64,000 nucleotides of DNA from Gammaproteobacteria bacterium (lineage in GTDB: Bacteria > Pseudomonadota > Gammaproteobacteria > Pseudomonadales > Azotimanducaceae). Location of the stretch: the NCBI GenBank assembly GCA_002689445.1, contig NZGC01000094.1, positions 41,140-105,139 of the forward strand, read 5' to 3'. Shown here one piece after another: positions 1 to 8,754 of the stretch (the first letter of the stretch is position 1; every line of letters begins with the position of its first letter). Under the pieces are notes generated by a model, which was not told the DNA's origin, ran no database searches, and saw only the letters and a list, made by a program, of their open reading frames with translations. A program made the translations under genes and the position numbers.

Positions 1-2
1 CC

Positions 3-545
3 ACTAATGCGAACGATATTCTAGCGCGTTTTTTTGACACAGGAGTCTACCAGCGCGGCACGGTGCATTTTTCGCAAAGTCCCGCCATGGACATACAGGT
101 GGCCAGTAATTTTGAGCGGTATCTCTACTACCAGTTTGATCAAGACCCCATCCAAACATCAGCGTTTATGCAGCATTTCTCGGATCAGCAACGAGCGGAG
201 ATCAGCGCGCCGGCAGGAATATTCGATTGGTTTGTCGCCGATGCTGTTTCTGATGTCGAAACGTTGCAGGCCATGAACCGCATCCATCAGCAATATGGGT
301 ACCTGGCCGACCCGCACACGGCTGTTGGATACTTGCTCGCAGACCGGTTTCAAGAGCCTGATGTGCCGATGGTAGCTTTAGCGACGGCCCATCCAGCAAA
401 ATTTGAAGCGGCGGTAACCCAAGCGCTACCCAAGGTCGTCAATACCCACAGCGTTCTTGCCGGCTTGGATCGATTGGAAACCCGAAAAACCGCGATGGTC
501 AGTGATCCAGAGGCAATTAAAGCCTTTATCCGAGCAAGCTGTTGA
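3..545 (+). CDS. thrC: threonine synthase, C-terminal part
   Basis: Threonine synthase converts O-phosphohomoserine to threonine with PLP in the cytoplasm. Only the C-terminal 180 residues are present: the frame is open from base 3, so the start and the PLP lysine lie left of the window. Family motifs visible are NDILARFF just inside the edge, DPHTAVGY near 315-338 and ATAHPAKF near 381-404. The stop at 543-545 lies inside the 3' end of the convergent HAD gene, an overlap of 20 bp. In related bacteria hom precedes thrC, which cannot be checked here. Confidence 0.93.
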   Translation, partial: TNANDILARFFDTGVYQRGTVHFSQSPAMDIQVASNFERYLYYQFDQDPIQTSAFMQHFSDQQRAEISAPAGIFDWFVADAVSDVETLQAMNRIHQQYGYLADPHTAVGYLLADRFQEPDVPMVALATAHPAKFEAAVTQALPKVVNTHSVLAGLDRLETRKTAMVSDPEAIKAFIRASC

Positions 546-1248
546 GGTCGGCTTCGATGCCTTCGACCGCGGCAGGTAAGTCCTTAAGATCGTCAATTGC
601 CGCAGATGCTTGAATCAGATCAGAGGTCTCCGCGGGATCAAAACCCGTCTGGTTAACCCAGATGGTATGAATGCCGAGCTTGGCCGCTGCATTGACGTCG
701 AGTTCAGGGTCATCGCCTACGTAAATCATCGCCTCAGGCGGCAGCTGCTCACGCTCGAGAGCCGCCAAAAACAGATCCGGATTAGGCTTGGGTGAACCGA
801 TGCTCTCCGCCGACAGCTGAAAGCTAAAAAGTCGACCGATGGAGAGACGAGCGACCTCGGCGTTACCATTGGTCAGGGCGCAGAGCGTATACCTTTGCGC
901 GAGGTGTTTGAGTGCTTCCTCCGCGCCAGGATAGAGGGTCACTTGGCTCCGGGTCTCAAGAAACACTCGCATTCCTGCGTCCGCGATTTGGTTAGCATTA
1001 ACTCGGTGCTCGGGACTCTGGGCAGCAATTTCAAAGAGGATACGGCGTCTTAAATCGGTTAAACGAAAAGAAAAGTCAGGGTGTTGCTCAAGGACTTTCG
1101 CCCGCAGAGCGGCAATATTAACTGGCGGATAATTCAGCTCAGGACGGAGAGTTTTGAAATACTCTGTCAACGCCGCCTCGGCCTTGAGAATCGCTGGTTT
1201 AACGGGCCATAGGGTGTTGTCTAAGTCAAAACCAATCAGTTTTATCAT
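526..1248 (-). CDS. yigB: HAD-family phosphatase, YigB-like
   Basis: A haloacid-dehalogenase hydrolase of 240 residues, probably a cytoplasmic phosphatase; E. coli YigB acts on FMN and other small phosphates. The nucleophile motif is FDLDNTLW (Asp8 and Asp10), the basic motif is GSPKPNPD, and the metal-binding acidic motif is VGDDPELD. The start overlaps the xerC stop by 4 bp (ATGA), so the two are translationally coupled. The order dapF, DUF484, xerC, yigB is the same as in E. coli, which supports the name. The true substrate is not shown by the sequence. Confidence 0.85.
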   Translation of the reverse strand: MIKLIGFDLDNTLWPVKPAILKAEAALTEYFKTLRPELNYPPVNIAALRAKVLEQHPDFSFRLTDLRRRILFEIAAQSPEHRVNANQIADAGMRVFLETRSQVTLYPGAEEALKHLAQRYTLCALTNGNAEVARLSIGRLFSFQLSAESIGSPKPNPDLFLAALEREQLPPEAMIYVGDDPELDVNAAAKLGIHTIWVNQTGFDPAETSDLIQASAAIDDLKDLPAAVEGIEADLNSLLG

Positions 1249-2195
1249 GAGGGGTGCTTTTTTGATTCGGGAGTCAGTGGGGTTTCTTTCCGTCGTTTGG
1301 CCCTAGGGTGCGCTTGGTCGTACACTGCTGCAAGGTGTTGAAAGTCGAGGTGGGTATAGATCTGAGTTGTACTAATATCGGCATGTCCTAGCAGTTCTTG
1401 GATGGCCCTTAGATCCCCGCTGGACTCAAGAAGGTGGCTGGCAAAGGAATGTCGCAACATGTGCGGATGCAGGTGCAATCCGCCACCGGCTTTTTGAGTC
1501 CAGACACGTATTCTCGCTTGGACATTAGAGTTACTGATTCGGTTACCTCGCTCGCTGATAAATAACGCAGGTGAGTGGATGCTTTGTTGTTTGGTGGGGA
1601 GCTGACTGCGAACCAAAAGCCAACCATCGAGGGCCTTCTGAGCCGCCTTGCCAATCGGAAGCAGTCTCTGCTTGTTACCTTTACCCGTTACTAGGATTGT
1701 CTGATCATCCCAAGAGATGTCTTTGGTGTCGGTCCCAGTTAATTCTGAAAGACGGAGCCCAGACGAGTAAAACAGCTCGAGCATGGCTTTATCGCGAGCC
1801 TCGTGCCATCCGACGGCAGGCTTTTCGAGTAGCTGGGACAATTGGTCGGGGTCGAGCGTCTTGGGAAGTTTTTTCGGAGATTTCGGTGCGTTGACCAGTT
1901 TTGCCGGGTTCGTGGTAACGACACCTTCGCGGGCCAGATACTCGAAAAAGGTTCGGATTGCTGACAGCTTTCTTTGCTGGCTGCGGCCGGAGAGACCACG
2001 GCGATGGCCAAGGCTGATGAGCTTTCTGATTTGTTGAGCATCAATGTCCTTGGCCCGGTCGATGCCGTTCTGCTTGGCGACTTCGCTTAAGGACGAGAGG
2101 TCTCGCCGATAATTTGTCAGGGTGTGATAAGACAGCTTGCGCTCAACCCGCAAATGGTCAAGAAACTGCTCGACGTGTTCACTAAGCGCCGTCAA
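1245..2195 (-). CDS. xerC: site-specific tyrosine recombinase XerC
   Basis: XerC acts with XerD at the dif site to resolve chromosome dimers. The 316-residue protein has an N-terminal SAM-like core-binding domain (about residues 5-90) and a catalytic domain. All catalytic residues can be placed: Arg148 in SGLRLSEL, Lys172 in TGKGNKQR, His245 and Arg248 in HMLRHSF, His271 in LLGHADIS and Tyr280 in QIYTHLD. The C-terminal tail after residue 295 is basic and longer than usual. It overlaps the DUF484 gene by 4 bp upstream and yigB by 4 bp downstream. This place in the operon separates it from XerD and from integron integrases. Confidence 0.93.
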   Translation of the reverse strand: MTALSEHVEQFLDHLRVERKLSYHTLTNYRRDLSSLSEVAKQNGIDRAKDIDAQQIRKLISLGHRRGLSGRSQQRKLSAIRTFFEYLAREGVVTTNPAKLVNAPKSPKKLPKTLDPDQLSQLLEKPAVGWHEARDKAMLELFYSSGLRLSELTGTDTKDISWDDQTILVTGKGNKQRLLPIGKAAQKALDGWLLVRSQLPTKQQSIHSPALFISERGNRISNSNVQARIRVWTQKAGGGLHLHPHMLRHSFASHLLESSGDLRAIQELLGHADISTTQIYTHLDFQHLAAVYDQAHPRAKRRKETPLTPESKKHPS

Positions 2196-2881
2196 ACCGA
2201 TTGTTCTTCAAGCATTTGACCGGGGAAGTACTGATAATCGAGCAAGCTGGCCAGTAAATCGCCAATAAAACTGATGAAAAGCGTGTCCTGGTCGCGGCTA
2301 AAGTTATTGGCCTCTTGGCTGCCTAAAGTGAGAACGCCAATGGGCGCGTCGGTGATCAAAGGCACGATTGCACAGGATGCAATCGATGTCGGCTGCTCTG
2401 GGAACAGTATCTCGGCCTCCTCTGGGCGAATTACGCCAAGCACCGGTTGCTCAAAACTGACCAAACTGCCCAGTTTTTCTGACAGAAAATCCCGGGTGAT
2501 GAAGCTGCTGCCTACAGGGACGGCGGCGGGATTTTCGGGGGTCTTAAAAATAAACAAATGGTAAGCCGTACTTGATAGCGTTTGCTCGAATACGGTTTTG
2601 ATGCCCTCTGCAGCCTCGGCAAAGGCTTGCGGCTTTATCAGCGTACGGATCAAGGCATGACACAACTGAAAGAGGCGTTGATTTTGTCTCGAGATGTCGA
2701 CGAAGGATTGGATTTGCGCTTCAGCTTCAGAGAGTTTTTGGGTTAACAGTTGTTGTTTGCGTTCCATGAGCGAAATAGCGCCCTTGGGTTGGTCCTCGAG
2801 ATCAAGGATTAACGTCTCCAGAACGTCAGGGTTTTTCGCGACATAGGCTCGAACTGATTCCAGTGTAATATTTTCGCTCAT
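2192..2881 (-). CDS. DUF484 family protein
   Basis: A 229-residue soluble protein of the DUF484 family, known from the dapF-xerC interval of gammaproteobacteria (YigA position in E. coli). The N-terminus holds the family-like segment VRAYVAKNPDVLETL, then a short coiled-coil-like stretch (about residues 38-65, rich in Glu, Gln and Lys), then a GAF-like alpha/beta region to the C-terminus (IASCAIVPL, PIGVLTLGS). No catalytic motif is visible. It starts 1 bp after the dapF stop and overlaps xerC. The function is unknown; the fixed position suggests a link to cell-wall precursor or division genes. Confidence 0.82.
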   Translation of the reverse strand: MSENITLESVRAYVAKNPDVLETLILDLEDQPKGAISLMERKQQLLTQKLSEAEAQIQSFVDISRQNQRLFQLCHALIRTLIKPQAFAEAAEGIKTVFEQTLSSTAYHLFIFKTPENPAAVPVGSSFITRDFLSEKLGSLVSFEQPVLGVIRPEEAEILFPEQPTSIASCAIVPLITDAPIGVLTLGSQEANNFSRDQDTLFISFIGDLLASLLDYQYFPGQMLEEQSV

Positions 2882-2882
2882 T

Positions 2883-3773
2883 TTACTGCTCCAATAGGCG
2901 AGGTATCTTGATACGACCCTCGTAAACCCGTTCGGCAGGTCCGGACATCAGCACATCAGCTTCTGGGCCTTGCCAATTGATCGATAATTCTCCCCCGGGT
3001 AAGCAGACGGTAACAGTTTCCTCGAGATTGGCATATTGGCGGCCTACGATGGCGGCTGCACAAGCGCCTGAACCGCAGGCTCTGGTTTCTCCAACGCCGC
3101 GTTCAACCACTCTAAGATCGATCATAGTCGCTGATTTGATCGACATAAAGCCAACATTGACGCCTGCTTTAAAAGGGTAGCGTTGCGTAAACTCGGTTGC
3201 TAACGACATAACATCGACCGCGCTTAGGTTGAACGGCGTGCTGACGGAGGTGCCTGGATGATTGAGCATAATGACCGCATGCGGATTACCTAGGTCGGCA
3301 ATTCCGAAGGGGTAGGTACCTTTGCTGTCTAGATGAGCGGTAAACGCCGCGCCGTCAGGGGGGGCTTCAGCAGCAAAATCAACCGCATCTGGTGAGAGCC
3401 CTGGCGGGCCTAAGTTGACTTCAAACGCGGCGCTGGACAATCGACGAGTCCGCAGTTGACCCGACTGGGTTCGCAGCAAGAGGCTGGGTTTGGGAGACAA
3501 TCGCTTGTCATAAATGTATTTCGCAACACAGCGAGCACCGTTACCACATTGGGCCGATTCTGATCCATCACAGTTGAAAATTCGATAGTCAAAATCTGCC
3601 TCGGGCGATGAAGGAGGTTGGATCAAGAGGAGCTGATCAAAGCCAACGCCGGTATTACGGTCAGCAAGTCTCGCGATGGTCTCAGCCGAGAAACTGCCGG
3701 CTTGGGTAACCAGATCGACGACCATAAAATCGTTGCCGATTCCGTGCATTTTGCTGAAATGAAGCAAGTCCAA
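2883..3773 (-). CDS. dapF: diaminopimelate epimerase
   Basis: DapF converts LL-diaminopimelate to the meso form, the precursor of lysine and peptidoglycan. The 296-residue protein has both catalytic cysteines: Cys76 in FNCDGSESAQCGNGARC and Cys233 in ETRACGSGACA. The length is slightly above the usual 275 residues. It lies 3 bp after lysA and directly before the DUF484 gene, so lysA-dapF expression should be coupled. The enzyme works in the cytoplasm without PLP, by a two-base cysteine mechanism. Confidence 0.96.
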   Translation of the reverse strand: MDLLHFSKMHGIGNDFMVVDLVTQAGSFSAETIARLADRNTGVGFDQLLLIQPPSSPEADFDYRIFNCDGSESAQCGNGARCVAKYIYDKRLSPKPSLLLRTQSGQLRTRRLSSAAFEVNLGPPGLSPDAVDFAAEAPPDGAAFTAHLDSKGTYPFGIADLGNPHAVIMLNHPGTSVSTPFNLSAVDVMSLATEFTQRYPFKAGVNVGFMSIKSATMIDLRVVERGVGETRACGSGACAAAIVGRQYANLEETVTVCLPGGELSINWQGPEADVLMSGPAERVYEGRIKIPRLLEQ

Positions 3774-3776
3774 CGA

Positions 3777-5048
3777 TCAATGCTCCGTGGTTGAGGGCTT
3801 ATCTAAATGTTCTATCTCTAACGCCAGTTGCGTCTCAACGGATTCCCGAGTGCGGACGAGCCTAGCCTGGCCACCCTCAACAAGAACCTCCGCTGCGCGA
3901 CCTCGGGTGTTGTAGTTGGAACTCATCGACATGCCATAGGCTCCGGCTGAGCAGATCGCGATCAGATCGTCGGCCTTAAGGTCGAGGCTGCAATCTTTGG
4001 CCAAGAAATCGCCGGTCTCACAAATGGGTCCCACCACATCAATCGTGTGCGCTCCCGTTTCCATCGGTTCCTGCACTGCTAGGACTTCCTGAACAGCGCC
4101 ATAAAGCGCGGGTCGCAGGAGGTCATTCATTGCTGCATCAACGACCGCAAATTTTTTCTCGTGATTGGCTTTGGTATGGATGACTTTGGTCAAAAGCACG
4201 CCAGCGTTAGCGACGAGATAGCGGCCCGGCTCGATGACCAATTGCAAGTTGCGATCATTCAAGCGCTGCTCAAGTGCGGCCCTTAAGGCCCCCAGTGGAA
4301 ACTCAGGCTCATTTTCGTAGCGCACCCCCATACCGCCGCCTAAATCGAAGTGCTTAATCGAGATGCCGCTGAGCATGAGGCGATCAATCAGTGTGAACAT
4401 TTTGTCGATCGCCGCGAGATAGGGAGTAATAGAGGTAATTTGTGAGCCGATATGACAGTCGATACCCAGAATCTCAATGCCGGTTAATGATGCCGCTTTG
4501 CGGTAAAAAGCTTCAGCCTCAGCCATGGGAACACCAAATTTCGCTGTATTCAGCCCGGTCGAGATATAGGGGTGGGTTTCGGGATCAACGTCGGGATTAA
4601 CTCGGAGCGAAATGGGGGCGATGTGCCCGGTGGTTGTCGCAATGCTTGCAATCCGGTCAAGTTCGGCATCGGATTCAATATTAAAGCAATGGATCCCCGC
4701 TTCTAGGGCCGCCTCTATTTCGTGATCTTGCTTGCCCACACCCGAAAACACGATTTTGCGCGGATCTGCACCCGCCCGGAGTACCCGAGCCAGCTCGCCT
4801 CCTGACACAATGTCAAAACCGGCACCCAGCTCATGCAACCGCTTTAGAACCGATAAATTGGCGTTTGCTTTAACGGCATAACAGATCAGCGTGTTCAGCC
4901 CTTGAAAAGCGGTTGTAAGTCGTTGATAGGCGGTTTCGATCGCCGCTCCCGAGTAGACAAAGGTGGGCGTACCGAAGGCCTCCGCAAGCTCGCGGAGTGG
5001 TATCTGATCACAGGCCAGTTCTTGATTTTGATACTTAAAGTTCGACAT
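3777..5048 (-). CDS. lysA: diaminopimelate decarboxylase
   Basis: LysA decarboxylates meso-diaminopimelate to lysine using PLP. It is a group IV decarboxylase with an alanine-racemase-like barrel. The PLP lysine is Lys60 in CYAVKANAN; HIGSQ and EPGRYLVANAG are the phosphate and substrate motifs, and CETGDFLA carries the active-site cysteine donated across the dimer. I place the start at the ATG at 5046-5048 (MSNFKYQNQ, 423 residues). The open frame runs upstream, but that extension lies inside lptM. The start overlaps the lptM stop by 14 bp, as expected for coupling. Confidence 0.94.
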   Translation of the reverse strand: MSNFKYQNQELACDQIPLRELAEAFGTPTFVYSGAAIETAYQRLTTAFQGLNTLICYAVKANANLSVLKRLHELGAGFDIVSGGELARVLRAGADPRKIVFSGVGKQDHEIEAALEAGIHCFNIESDAELDRIASIATTTGHIAPISLRVNPDVDPETHPYISTGLNTAKFGVPMAEAEAFYRKAASLTGIEILGIDCHIGSQITSITPYLAAIDKMFTLIDRLMLSGISIKHFDLGGGMGVRYENEPEFPLGALRAALEQRLNDRNLQLVIEPGRYLVANAGVLLTKVIHTKANHEKKFAVVDAAMNDLLRPALYGAVQEVLAVQEPMETGAHTIDVVGPICETGDFLAKDCSLDLKADDLIAICSAGAYGMSMSSNYNTRGRAAEVLVEGGQARLVRTRESVETQLALEIEHLDKPSTTEH

Positions 5049-5154
5049 GCAGGCGGGTCTTGTTGTCACCGGAGGGTGCACCAGGCGGATACAAAGGGCC
5101 TTTTTGACCACAACCGGTCAGCAATAAAAAAAAGAGGATGAAAATGAGCGGCAT
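5035..5154 (-). CDS. lptM: LptM (YifL) small lipoprotein
   Basis: A 39-residue lipoprotein. It has a hydrophobic signal (MPLIFILFFLLL), a lipobox LTGC with Cys15, and directly after it GQKGPLYPP, the hallmark of YifL/LptM. LptM binds the LptD/LptE lipopolysaccharide translocon and helps its oxidative maturation at the outer membrane. Its position upstream of lysA-dapF and divergent from cyaY matches E. coli, where yifL precedes dapF. It overlaps lysA by 14 bp. Confidence 0.9.
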   Translation of the reverse strand: MPLIFILFFLLLTGCGQKGPLYPPGAPSGDNKTRLHVEL

Positions 5155-5179
5155 AGGTCACGATATTCGTGGAAAGCTT

Positions 5180-5189
5180 AAGTATACTT
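5180..5189. promoter_or_regulatory. palindromic -10 element between cyaY and lptM
   Basis: The 63-bp gap between lptM and cyaY contains the palindrome AAGTATACTT. It presents TATACT on both strands (5183-5188 plus, 5186-5181 minus), so it could serve divergent promoters sharing one -10. Predicted start sites would fall about 20 bases upstream of each start codon. No good -35 is visible on either side. Function is inferred from position. Confidence 0.45.
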
Positions 5190-5217
5190 GGTTCTATAAC
5201 GGATAGGGAGCAATCAC

Positions 5218-5571
5218 GTGGCCTCGATGGATTCCGAGCAGAGTTTTCACACCAGTTTAGATGAATTAATGATGGCGATCGAAGATCGCCTAGATGAGGT
5301 CGATATTGATATCGATGTCGATGGCGGTGATGGGCAGCTGATTTTGACGTTTCTATCGGGCTCTCAGATTGTTGTCAGTCGCCAGCCTGCACAACGTGAG
5401 GTTTGGGTTGCGGCAAAGTCAGGCGGTTTTCACTTGCATCGAGAGAAAGCGGCCTGGTTATGCGCAACAACAGGTGAGACGTTGGATGTTTTACTCAATC
5501 GTGTGGTGAGCGAGCAAGCAGGGCTCGAGGTTCAAGCATTTATGGGGATTGGCGCTGAGCTCGCTCAATAG
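5218..5571 (+). CDS. cyaY: frataxin-like iron protein CyaY
   Basis: CyaY is the bacterial frataxin; it binds iron and modulates Fe-S cluster assembly on IscS/IscU. The 117-residue protein has the acidic first helix ([19 protein letters not shown]) and the beta-sheet core with [23 protein letters not shown], typical of the family. The start is a GTG with GGGAG 7 bases upstream; an in-frame ATG at 5227 is less well spaced. The 3' end overlaps convergent argH by 32 bp. Divergent placement from lptM-lysA-dapF is conserved in enterics and pseudomonads. Confidence 0.93.
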   Translation: MASMDSEQSFHTSLDELMMAIEDRLDEVDIDIDVDGGDGQLILTFLSGSQIVVSRQPAQREVWVAAKSGGFHLHREKAAWLCATTGETLDVLLNRVVSEQAGLEVQAFMGIGAELAQ

Positions 5572-6925
5572 CCGCCTGCACCGTCTCGGGAGCAGTCCCA
5601 CCAAGATGATTTCGCGCAGCCACAGAACCCTCAAGCGTGAGACTTTGATAAACATCCGACTCAATCTCCGGGCTCTCGCGTTGAAAATCCTCTAGCGACA
5701 GTTCGCTGAGATCCACCTTTCGAGATTCAGCAAGCGCAACGAGTCTACCGACCCTGTGGTGCGCATCTCGGAATGCGCAACCCTTTCTGACAAGATAATC
5801 TGCCAAGTCGGTAGCGGTAGCAAAACCTTTGGCCGCGGCTGAACGCATCGCCTCAGGGTTGGCTTCGATATTAGGAATCATATCTCCAAAAGCGGTAAGG
5901 GTATCTTCCAAGGTGCGAATGATATCGATGAGGGGTTCCTTATCCTCTTGGTTGTCTTTGTTGTAAGCAAGGGGTTGCCCCTTCATCAACGTGAGGAGGG
6001 TGATCAATCCACCGAAGACTCGGGCGCTTTTACCCCGTACCAGCTCTGGAACGTCGGGGTTCTTCTTCTGAGGCATAATCGAAGAGCCGGTACAGTATCG
6101 ATCCGGAAGGTTGACAAAACCGAACTGTGGCGAGGCCCAAAGAATTAATTCTTCTGACCATCGAGAGAGATGCATCATGATAAGGCTAGCAGCGGAGCTG
6201 AATTCAATGGCGAAATCCCGGTCGCTGACTGCATCAAGAGAATTTTCCGCAACCCGATCAAAGTGTAGAAGCTCAGCTACCAGTAAGCGATCAATTGGGA
6301 AGCTGGTTCCAGCCAGAGCAGCGGCGCCGAGGGGCAAGACGTTCACCCGCTTTCGACAGTCCACGAGCCGCTCTTTGTCTCTTGAGAGCATTTCGTACCA
6401 AGCCATAAGATGGTGTCCGAAAACGACCGGTTGTGCCACTTGCAGGTGAGTAAAGCCTGGCATAATGGTGTGGACATGTTGACTGGCCAACTGTAATAAC
6501 CCTTGTTGCAAATGCGTCACCTGGCTGAGGATCTGATCCACGTGATGCCGTAAATACATGCGGACGTCGGTGGCAACTTGATCATTTCGAGAGCGGCCCG
6601 TGTGCAGCGCTTTGCCTTGCTCACCGATGCGGTCAGTGAGGGCGGCTTCGATGTTCATGTGCACATCTTCTAAGTGTTGTGACCAAACGAAGTTGCCAGC
6701 GGCAATGTCGGCACCTATTCCCCTGAGACCGTCGACAATCGCGGTCGCGGTGTCTTCTGCAATAATCCCACAGCGTCCCAGCATGGTTGCATGGGCGATT
6801 GAGCCTTCGATATCAAATTGGGCAAGCTGCTGATCAAAGCTGACCGACGCCGTAAAGGCCTCAACAAAGGCGTCTGTTGCTTCAGCAAATCGTCCGTCCC
6901 ACAGTCTTTCGTTGTCGTTACTCAT
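5540..6925 (-). CDS. argH: argininosuccinate lyase
   Basis: ArgH splits argininosuccinate into arginine and fumarate, the last step of arginine synthesis. The 461 residues match the family length. The fumarase-superfamily signature [12 protein letters not shown] is at residues 280-291, with catalytic Ser281 on the mobile loop. His160 in PGFTHLQ is the other catalytic residue, and TGRSRNDQ at 109-116 is a substrate motif. It is transcribed away from hemC, an arrangement also seen in Pseudomonas. The last 32 bp overlap the 3' end of cyaY, so the two messages are antisense there. Confidence 0.97.
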   Translation of the reverse strand: MSNDNERLWDGRFAEATDAFVEAFTASVSFDQQLAQFDIEGSIAHATMLGRCGIIAEDTATAIVDGLRGIGADIAAGNFVWSQHLEDVHMNIEAALTDRIGEQGKALHTGRSRNDQVATDVRMYLRHHVDQILSQVTHLQQGLLQLASQHVHTIMPGFTHLQVAQPVVFGHHLMAWYEMLSRDKERLVDCRKRVNVLPLGAAALAGTSFPIDRLLVAELLHFDRVAENSLDAVSDRDFAIEFSSAASLIMMHLSRWSEELILWASPQFGFVNLPDRYCTGSSIMPQKKNPDVPELVRGKSARVFGGLITLLTLMKGQPLAYNKDNQEDKEPLIDIIRTLEDTLTAFGDMIPNIEANPEAMRSAAAKGFATATDLADYLVRKGCAFRDAHHRVGRLVALAESRKVDLSELSLEDFQRESPEIESDVYQSLTLEGSVAARNHLGGTAPETVQAAIERAQRQSP

Positions 6926-6961
6926 GGGCTGTGTCCTGGCTAAAAGGCGGGAGTATAACAG

Positions 6962-7065
6962 TTGCGGTTAGCGGCGTGCGTAAACTGCGGTGCAGATGCA
7001 AGCTCGCCGTAAAACTGAGCATTGCGGTTTACAGGTCCAGCCGACCAAGTTAGTGTTGCGGTTTA
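6962..7065. repeat. three copies of TTGCGGTT(T/A)A in the argH-hemC gap
   Basis: The sequence TTGCGGTTTA occurs at 7022-7031 and 7056-7065, and TTGCGGTTA at 6962-6970, all on the plus strand within the 157-bp divergent intergenic region. Repeated motifs in a divergent promoter region suggest a binding site for a regulator, but no known box is recognised. Confidence 0.5.
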
Positions 7066-7082
7066 AGCATTGGGGCTCAATT

Positions 7083-8012
7083 TTGAAAGTAGTACGCCTG
7101 GCCACCAGAAAAAGTCCCCTCGCGCTGTGGCAAGCAAATCATGTGGCGGATTTGATTAAAGCCGCATTTCCAGAGATGAAAGTTGAAATTCTTGGGTTAT
7201 CGACCGAGGGAGATCGTAATCGATCGGTTTCGCTCGCGAAGCTAGGCGGCAAAGGGGTCTTTGTGAAAGAACTCGAGCTTGCTTTGCAATCAGGCGAGGC
7301 AGATTTTGCGGTCCACTCGATGAAGGATGTTCCGGCGGTCTTGCCCGACGGTCTGGCTTTGGTTGCCATGTGTGAGCGAGCCGATCCAAGGGATGCGCTC
7401 ATCAGTCGTAGAGGTGAAACCCTTGAGCGTTTGCCTGAGGGTGCGATGGTAGGCTCCTCAAGTTTGCGACGATGTTTACAGCTTGCTGTGCGATATCCTC
7501 ATCTCTCGTTTGATGCCTTAAGAGGGAACGTTGAAACGCGTTTGAAACGGCTTGATGAGGGTGCGTTTGATGCCATCATCTTAGCCACTGCTGGCTTAGA
7601 ACGGTTAGGGTTAGCCAACAGGATTACAGAGCGTATTACCCCGGATGATTGCATCCCCAGCGCGGGCCAGGGTGCCGTTGGTCTAGAAGCTCGTGCCGAT
7701 CGCTCGGAACTCGATGAAGTCATTCAGGCCATAAACCATCCCTTGACGTTTTCAATCGTCAATTGTGAGCGCCGCATCTCTGAGCGACTGGGCGCCACGT
7801 GTGATTTGCCGGTTGCTGCTTTTGGCTCTCTTCAGGACCCTATGTCAGCATCGACGCTTACGTTATCCAGTTTTGTCAGCAACCCGGAGGGAACCTCTCA
7901 GTTGCGGGTTACCCAAGCAGCACCGTTGTCAGAGGCCATTGCTTTGGGAGACCGAGTCGCCGATGAGCTGATTGATCAAGGCGCTTTAGCTTTGGTCAAT
8001 CAGGGCAGTTGA
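7083..8012 (+). CDS. hemC: porphobilinogen deaminase (hydroxymethylbilane synthase)
   Basis: HemC joins four porphobilinogens into hydroxymethylbilane for haem synthesis. I choose the TTG at 7083, which gives 309 residues beginning KVVRLATRKSPLALWQA, the family N-terminus, with GGGG 7 bases upstream. The frame is open to 6990, but the extra residues do not look like HemC. Catalytic Asp82 is in VHSMKDVP. The dipyrromethane cofactor Cys240 lies in GATCDLPVAAFG, which differs from the usual GGCQVPIG. It is first in a hemC-hemD-hemX-hemY operon, with the hemD GTG directly after its stop. Confidence 0.94.
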   Translation: MKVVRLATRKSPLALWQANHVADLIKAAFPEMKVEILGLSTEGDRNRSVSLAKLGGKGVFVKELELALQSGEADFAVHSMKDVPAVLPDGLALVAMCERADPRDALISRRGETLERLPEGAMVGSSSLRRCLQLAVRYPHLSFDALRGNVETRLKRLDEGAFDAIILATAGLERLGLANRITERITPDDCIPSAGQGAVGLEARADRSELDEVIQAINHPLTFSIVNCERRISERLGATCDLPVAAFGSLQDPMSASTLTLSSFVSNPEGTSQLRVTQAAPLSEAIALGDRVADELIDQGALALVNQGS

Positions 8013-8744
8013 GTGGGCAAGGGTCTGCTGCTAACGCGGCCTGCGGGTTTTAATGATGCGTTAACGGTGGCTTGCCGACAGCAAGGGATCCCCTCTTTTG
8101 AAGCCCCTTTAATTAAAATCGTACCCTGCTCAACGCCGCTGATTGAGCCGCGATTCGCTCAACCAGAGGCAGGCCAGGTTCAGATTTACACGAGTCGTAA
8201 CGCTGTTATGTTTGCCGACCCGGTCATACTTGCGAACGCAAGACGGCCCGAGGTCAGGGTATTCGGAGTAGGATCAGCAACGGCAAGCCAATTGAAAAAT
8301 CTGGGAATCGATGCGATTGCGCCTCAAAAACCAGGATCTGAAGCCTTGCTTGAGCTGCCGTTCTTTAAACAAATTAGAAACCTACAGGTCACTTTGGTCA
8401 CGGGCCTGGGCGGGCGTGAGCTACTGGAGACAACCCTTCGAGATCGAGGCGCTACTGTGGTCCGCGTGGCCTGCTACGCAAGAGAAAAAGTGATTCGACC
8501 TGACCTCGACCAGATTGTTTCGACACGTGGCTTCGATCATATTCTTATCACCAGTGTCGATCTGCTAGCAGGACTGACGGCCAACCTTGGGGGACCCTTA
8601 ATCTCATCAGTAACCCTTTGCGTGACAGCGCCCCGAATCGCGTCGGCTGCGGTTGACCAAGGTTATCAGCGTATTATTTCAGCTGAAGATGCAAGTTCTG
8701 ATCGCATTGTGTCGGCTTTAGCGGACATAATCTGGTCTCGGTGA
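8013..8744 (+). CDS. hemD: uroporphyrinogen-III synthase
   Basis: HemD closes and inverts ring D of hydroxymethylbilane to give uroporphyrinogen III. The 243-residue protein starts with GTG immediately after the hemC stop, so translation is coupled. The opening GLLLTRPAGFND and the two alpha/beta Rossmann-like halves joined by short linkers fit the family, which has few conserved residues. FTSRNAVMF-like segments appear here as YTSRNAVMFA and ITSVDLLAGL. The name rests partly on position between hemC and hemX. Confidence 0.9.
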   Translation: MGKGLLLTRPAGFNDALTVACRQQGIPSFEAPLIKIVPCSTPLIEPRFAQPEAGQVQIYTSRNAVMFADPVILANARRPEVRVFGVGSATASQLKNLGIDAIAPQKPGSEALLELPFFKQIRNLQVTLVTGLGGRELLETTLRDRGATVVRVACYAREKVIRPDLDQIVSTRGFDHILITSVDLLAGLTANLGGPLISSVTLCVTAPRIASAAVDQGYQRIISAEDASSDRIVSALADIIWSR

Positions 8745-8754
8745 GGAGTTCTTG

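Noticed and set aside
6990..7082. N-terminal extension of HemC
   Set aside because: The extra 31 residues are unlike HemC and lie over the repeated motifs; the TTG at 7083 begins the conserved protein.
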